The notes beneath the pieces are model-generated. The model ran no database searches. It worked only from the letters and a program-made list of their open reading frames with translations, and had not been told where the DNA came from. Source: Rhodospirillaceae bacterium (GTDB lineage Bacteria; Pseudomonadota; Alphaproteobacteria; SHVZ01). From it: a stretch of DNA of 52,827 nucleotides. Location of the stretch: positions 1-52,827 of the forward strand of contig JAEULB010000203.1 in assembly GCA_016792585.1 (NCBI GenBank), written 5' to 3'. Below, one piece after another: positions 49,114-52,827 of this stretch. The position numbers and the translations under genes are program-made. Within the stretch, counting starts at the first letter, position 1. The number at the start of each line of letters is the position of its first letter.

Positions 49114-51165
49114 CTAGAAGCCCTTCGTGTAGCTGACTGAGATGCGGTAATCGCGGCCTTCCTCGTAGAGCGAGGCGAAGTGCCGGCGGTAGGCTTTGTC
49201 GAACATGTTGTCGATGCCGGCATCGACCCTGAGTCCCTTCGCCCAGTCGGGCGACGGCAGCCAGGTCAGGAAGATGCCGTGGATCGCATAGCCGCTGGTC
49301 GTCGGCGTCGCCGCCGTGCCCGGGATGAATGCAACGCCGCTGACCTCGTTCTGCGCCGCGACGAACTCGCTCCTGACCCCGAAGGTCAGGTTGTACTCGG
49401 ACAGCCTGCCGCCGAAGACCGTGACCAGCTTGTCCGCCGGAATGGAGTCGAGCGGACGGCCGGTGGTCTCGTTCTCGCCGCGAATGCGGGCGTAGCCGAG
49501 CGTCGCGAAGGCCGATCCCATGTCGTAGCGCAGCTCGGCCTCGACGCCGTCGATCTGGGCCTTCGGGATGTTCACGTTGGTCGTGCTGCCGGCGAAGGTC
49601 GCCGGGTTCGTGATGGTCACCACCGTGTCGATGTAGTCCTCGACCTTGTTGTGGAAGACGCCGGCCTTGAAACGCAGGGCATCCTTGTCGCGGATCACGT
49701 TGTCGAACTTGAGCCGGGCGCCGGCCTCGGCCGACTTGGACTTCTCCGGTCGGAGGTTCGGGTTCGGCACGAACTGGTTCTGCGGCCCGAGATGCGAGCC
49801 GGCGACATAGAGCTCGGTCAGGCTGGGTGCGCGGAAGGCGTGACCGTAGGAGCCGTAGACGTCGAGCCACGGTGTCGCCCGCCAGTTAGCGCCGAGCTTG
49901 GGCGAGACCTGGTCCTCTTCGATCGACCGCGAAGATACCGACGACGCCGAGCCGTCATAGGCGTCGTAGCGGATGGCGGGCGTCAGCGTGAAGGTCCGGG
50001 TGATGTCGATCTCGTCCTGGACGTAGTAGCCGATCACCGATCCCTGAGCCGACGGATAGAACTGCCGGAGCGCGCCGTTGCGGAAACCTTCCTGCTCGTT
50101 GTCGTAGTACTCCGCGCCGTAGGTGAAGGCGTGGCGCATGCCGACGAGATCGAGATACGAGGTGTTGTAGAGGTCGAAGCCCCAGGTATCAAGCTTGGTC
50201 GTGTCGAGGCGAGCAGGCGTCGCCGGGATAGCTCGGTTCTCGTCGATGTCGAGCGTATTGCGGTAGAGCTTGACCGTCGGATTGAGCAGATCCTGGTTCG
50301 GCGCCGCATAAGCGTAGTTCAGCGCATACGTGCGGTTCTTCGTCGTGCGGTCGACGATCGGGTTGTCGGTGGTGTTGGGCGCCGAGTCCGGATTGTTCGG
50401 CTGGCGCCCCTTCTCCTTGAAGTCGATGTAGCTGAGGCTGAGACGCTGGTTCTCGGTCGGACGGACCGAACCCCTGAGGAACACGTCACGCAGCTCCTCG
50501 GCCGAGTTCGCAAGCTCGCGCCCACCACCCTGCTTGAGCGTATGGCTATCGCGGAGCGAAACGTTGCCGACGAGGTCGACCTTGTCCCCGATACGGCCGA
50601 ATGCGCCCGTGCTGTAGTAGGGCTCGTTGTTGACGGTGGAAAAGCCATACTTGGCGCGGAAGCCGAAGGTCTCGCCGCCGCGCAGGAAATCGGAGGCATT
50701 CTTGGTTTCCATCGAGACCACGCCGCCGATCGCGCCGGATCCGTGCAGCGCCGAGTTGGCGCCGCGGACGACCTCGACCTCGCGCAGAAGCTCGGGGTCC
50801 AGGAAGAAGCGGCCCTTGTGACCGGCATCGAAGTTCTGGCGGGCGCCGTCGAGCGTGACCACGACGCGCTGCCCGCCGAGACCGCGGATGTTGATGTCCT
50901 GGCCGACCCGGCGCGGACCGCCCTGCATATCGACGCCCGGCAGTTCGCGCAGCAGGTCGTCGATCTTCGCCGGGTTGCGAGCGTCGATCTCCTCGTTGGT
51001 GATGACGCTGACATTGGCCGGAACTTCGTCGGCGGGCTGCGCGGTCTTGGTGGCCGTCACCGAGATCGGATCGAGCGTGACCGGCCCCTTGATCATTTGA
51101 GATCGCGACTCATTTGCATTCAACGCCAGGACCGAGGCACTAAGCAGCAACCACGTGCGACGCAT
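49114..51165 (-). CDS. hmuR: TonB-dependent outer-membrane heme receptor HmuR
   Basis: A 683-residue TonB-dependent receptor. A signal peptide (MRRTWLLLSASVLALNANESRSQ) is followed by a TonB-box-like DPISVTATK, the plug domain (IDDLLRELPGVDMQGG, DINIRGLGGQRVVVTLDGARQ) and a 22-strand barrel ending in RDYRISVSYTKGF with the terminal aromatic. The heme-receptor signature is present: FRAPSLTELY and NPNLRPEKS with a histidine between (GSHLGP). It takes up heme or hemoproteins with energy from TonB-ExbBD, which are not in this window. It is the first gene of hmuRSTUV, behind an iron box. Confidence 0.94.
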   Translation of the reverse strand: MRRTWLLLSASVLALNANESRSQMIKGPVTLDPISVTATKTAQPADEVPANVSVITNEEIDARNPAKIDDLLRELPGVDMQGGPRRVGQDINIRGLGGQRVVVTLDGARQNFDAGHKGRFFLDPELLREVEVVRGANSALHGSGAIGGVVSMETKNASDFLRGGETFGFRAKYGFSTVNNEPYYSTGAFGRIGDKVDLVGNVSLRDSHTLKQGGGRELANSAEELRDVFLRGSVRPTENQRLSLSYIDFKEKGRQPNNPDSAPNTTDNPIVDRTTKNRTYALNYAYAAPNQDLLNPTVKLYRNTLDIDENRAIPATPARLDTTKLDTWGFDLYNTSYLDLVGMRHAFTYGAEYYDNEQEGFRNGALRQFYPSAQGSVIGYYVQDEIDITRTFTLTPAIRYDAYDGSASSVSSRSIEEDQVSPKLGANWRATPWLDVYGSYGHAFRAPSLTELYVAGSHLGPQNQFVPNPNLRPEKSKSAEAGARLKFDNVIRDKDALRFKAGVFHNKVEDYIDTVVTITNPATFAGSTTNVNIPKAQIDGVEAELRYDMGSAFATLGYARIRGENETTGRPLDSIPADKLVTVFGGRLSEYNLTFGVRSEFVAAQNEVSGVAFIPGTAATPTTSGYAIHGIFLTWLPSPDWAKGLRVDAGIDNMFDKAYRRHFASLYEEGRDYRISVSYTKGF

Positions 51166-51215
51166 TGATAACCCCCACAGAATCGGCGCCGGCACCCAGC
51201 GCCGACCTCGGCGGC

Positions 51216-51245
51216 ATCTTAGGCTAGGCCCTTACCTTTCTGCAA
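51216..51245 (-). promoter_or_regulatory. Candidate promoter of the hmuRSTUV operon
   Basis: On the minus strand TTGCAG (51245-51240) and TAAGAT (51221-51216) are separated by 18 bases, a weak sigma-70-type match. The iron-box palindrome ends one base upstream of this -35, so a bound regulator would block RNA polymerase. Confidence 0.38.
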
Positions 51246-51246
51246 G

Positions 51247-51267
51247 TAAGAATGAGTCTCATACTTA
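51247..51267. promoter_or_regulatory. Fur/Irr-type iron box upstream of hmuR
   Basis: A 21-bp palindrome: TAAGAATGAG (51247-51256), central T, CTCATACTTA (51258-51267), with a single mismatch between the arms. The ATGAG/CTCAT core resembles Fur-type iron boxes of heme-uptake genes in alphaproteobacteria. It lies about 80 bases before the hmuR ATG and next to the candidate -35. Which regulator (Fur, Irr or another) binds cannot be told by eye. Confidence 0.7.
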
Positions 51268-51369
51268 ACGGGCAACCCGCCCTTGAGGCTCGACCGCGTC
51301 GCCGAATTGGCGGCTAGACTTCGGCCGCGCCTGCGTCCGGGGTCGCGCCTTCTCGAAGGTGCGCGGGGC

Positions 51370-51642
51370 CTGCAGGTACTCCGACGTCGGCGAGTCCAGG
51401 TCGGGCGCCCGGTTGGCGAAGATGTGGCTGCCGGCCATCGTCTTCACGGCCTTGATGAACAGCACGTCCTTCAACGTGATCGGAATACGGTGAAGAGGCC
51501 CGAGCTTCTTCCCCTTCATCACCGCCGCTTCCGCCTTCCTGGCACGGCCGCGCGCCTGGTCAGCGGTCAAGGTGCAGATCGCGTTGAGCCCCCCGTTCAG
51601 CGCCTCGGCGCGCGCCAGCAGAGCAATCGCGGACCGGCTCCG
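51370..51642 (-). pseudogene. Amidase (amidase-signature family) remnant
   Basis: On the minus strand this segment encodes an internal piece of an amidase: AIALLARAEALNGGLNAICT, TADQARGRARKAEAAVMKGK, LGPLHRIPITLKDVLF with the first catalytic lysine (TLKD), and TMAGSHIFANRAPDLDSPTSEYLQ. Intact enzymes have 450-500 residues; here the start is missing upstream, and after SEYLQ the frame turns into unrelated sequence and stops at 51265. The serine pair of the active site is absent. The usual HGIPITLKD reads HRIPITLKD. It is a decayed fragment between the heme operon promoter and the lactonase gene. Confidence 0.75.
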
Positions 51643-51726
51643 GCGACTGCGCGCCCCGCCTCCCGAAACGGAAGAGGCGTGCTAGGCTCCCGCTCCCGCC
51701 CGACCGCTCACCCTCAAGAGAACGAC

Positions 51727-52746
51727 ATGGCCACCAGGACGATCGTCTACGTCTCCCACGCCGACGGCCGCGAGGTCCATGTGATGGAGATGAGCGCGGA
51801 GACCGGCGACCTCTCCCTGCTCGAGAAAGTGGCGGTCACCGGCGTCGCCATGCCGATGGCGGTCAGCCCCGACCGGCGATACCTCTATGTGGGGCTCCGC
51901 TCCGAGCCCTATTCGGTCTCAAGCTTCCGCATCGATCCGGATACCGGGCGCCTCTCGTTCATCGCGACGACAAAGCTTCCCGACAACTTCGCCTACATCT
52001 CGACGGACCGCGCCGGCCGCTTCCTGCTCGGCGCCTCGTTCGCCGGCAACAAGATGGCGGTCAACCCGATCGGCCCCAACGGCTGGGTCCAGGACCGGCC
52101 GGTGCAGGTCTTCGGAACGCCTCCGGCCGCACATTGCGTCCTGACCGATCCCTCCAACCGCTTCGTCTACGTGCCATGCCGCGACGGCAACGGCGTCGTG
52201 CAGCTGCGCTTCGATGCCGCGACCGGCATGATATCGCCCAACGATCCGCTGTTCGTTCCTGCCGTTGACGGTGCCGGGCCGCGCCACCTCGCCTTCCACC
52301 CGAACAACGCCTTCCTCTATCTGCTGAACGAACTCGACGGCTCGGCTTACGTCTATGCGATCGACCCGACCTCGGGCACGCTCGCGCGGAAGCAGACGGT
52401 GGATGCGAGGCCGAAGGGCTTTACCGGGAATCCCGCCGCCGCCGATATCCATCTGACCCCTGACGGACGCTACCTCTACGGCACGGTGCGGACACCGAAC
52501 ACCATTGCAGGCTACGCTGTCGACCCGACGGAAGGCACGCTGACGCAGATCGGCGAGTGGGCGACGGAGGATCACCCGCGCGGCTTCAACATCTGTCCGC
52601 GCGGGCGCTTCCTCTATGCGGTCGGGCTCAATTCCCATCACCTGCAGAGCTACCGGATCGACGCCTCGTCCGGGAAGCTCAAGCCGCTGAAGCGGCTGGC
52701 GATGGGCCAGGGCCCGAACTGGGTCGAAATCGTCGACCTGCCTTAG
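51727..52746 (+). CDS. Seven-bladed beta-propeller lactonase (6-phosphogluconolactonase-like)
   Basis: A 339-residue lactonase-family beta-propeller. It has repeated blade motifs (MPMAVSPDRRYLYVGLR, RHLAFHPNNAFLYLLNELDGSAYVYAIDPTSGTL, DIHLTPDGRYLYGTVRTPNTIAGYAVDPTEGTL, RGFNICPRGRFLYAVGLNSHHLQSYRID), as in Pgl of Escherichia coli. There is no signal peptide. It hydrolyses a lactone, but the sugar specificity is not evident. The ATG follows CAAGAGAACGAC. The stop overlaps the stop of the convergent gene in TTAG (52743-52746). Confidence 0.9.
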   Translation: MATRTIVYVSHADGREVHVMEMSAETGDLSLLEKVAVTGVAMPMAVSPDRRYLYVGLRSEPYSVSSFRIDPDTGRLSFIATTKLPDNFAYISTDRAGRFLLGASFAGNKMAVNPIGPNGWVQDRPVQVFGTPPAAHCVLTDPSNRFVYVPCRDGNGVVQLRFDAATGMISPNDPLFVPAVDGAGPRHLAFHPNNAFLYLLNELDGSAYVYAIDPTSGTLARKQTVDARPKGFTGNPAAADIHLTPDGRYLYGTVRTPNTIAGYAVDPTEGTLTQIGEWATEDHPRGFNICPRGRFLYAVGLNSHHLQSYRIDASSGKLKPLKRLAMGQGPNWVEIVDLP

Positions 52747-52827
52747 CCGCCGAAGACCTTGACCGCCTGCTTCACCGTCGCCTCCGGCACGGTGACGCCG
52801 GCGGCCTTCGCGGCCTCCAGGTTCACC
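52743..52827 (-). CDS. C-terminal end of a gene, possibly an ABC substrate-binding protein
   Basis: Only the last 27 residues are inside the window: VNLEAAKAAGVTVPEATVKQ followed by AVKVFGG and a TAA stop. The pattern of a chain ending N-L-x-x-A-K-x-x-G-V-T-V-P-E resembles the C-termini of TrpX/ABC_sub_bind-type periplasmic binding proteins, but the evidence is short. The stop shares TTAG with the lactonase gene. Confidence 0.4.
   Translation of the reverse strand, partial: VNLEAAKAAGVTVPEATVKQAVKVFGG

Overview
The window is about 52.8 kb of GC-rich DNA (third codon positions strongly G/C) from an alphaproteobacterium, probably a Hyphomicrobiales- or Rhodospirillales-type soil or plant-associated heterotroph. 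Evidence for this: GGAAC-N16-CGTT promoters of the alphaproteobacterial general stress sigma factor EcfG, paired Ku genes, a rhizobial-type heme uptake operon, and many peptide/opine-family ABC uptake genes. There are no rRNA or tRNA genes, CRISPR arrays, insertion sequences or phage genes. Genes are tightly packed, often overlapping by 1-17 bases.

Layout. (1) 1-5.6 kb: stress and DNA-repair island with a PPC/DUF296 protein, the covalent uracil-DNA glycosylase UdgX, a small membrane protein, topoisomerase IB, two convergent Ku genes and a hemerythrin-like protein. At least two, and probably five, promoters here look EcfG-type. (2) 5.7-12.8 kb: a peptide-type ABC operon (binding protein, two permeases, two ATPases) with a short-chain dehydrogenase and a polysaccharide-deacetylase-fold enzyme between the permease and ATPase genes. 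(3) 12.8-21.1 kb: a TauD-type dioxygenase, a binding protein whose two halves are in swapped (circularly permuted) order, a minus-strand operon (SDR, two tandem RraA-fold proteins, an aspartoacylase-like enzyme) and a long Xaa-Pro aminopeptidase. (4) 21.1-24.9 kb: a second peptide-type ABC transporter with no binding protein. (5) 25.1-34.1 kb: two-gene indolepyruvate oxidoreductase (iorAB), an SRPBCC protein, hyuB and hyuA (ATP-dependent hydantoinase/oxoprolinase), and a fusion of two CDGSH iron-sulfur modules to a double cupin. (6) 34.1-38.0 kb: a binding protein, a DUF2817 M14-like hydrolase and kynureninase. (7) 38.0-45.3 kb: a GntR/HutC regulator with a large perfect inverted repeat at its promoter, then a binding protein, a CocE-type hydrolase, a metallo-beta-lactamase-fold hydrolase and a DUF3604 PHP-like protein. 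(8) 45.3-51.3 kb: heme operon hmuRSTUV behind an iron-box palindrome. (9) 51.3 kb to the end: an amidase remnant, a beta-propeller lactonase and the 3' end of another gene.

How it fits together. From 5.7 to 45.3 kb most genes import and break down small amide, ester or peptide compounds: four periplasmic binding proteins, two transporters, and hydrolases of several unrelated folds (M14, NodB, HyuAB, CocE, MBL, M24). The most notable items are the permuted binding protein (13981-15672), the CDGSH-cupin fusion (32994-34058), the GntR-controlled transporter-less hydrolase operon with its 14-bp inverted repeat (38032-45336), and the EcfG promoter architecture of the repair island, where two genes appear to be leaderless.
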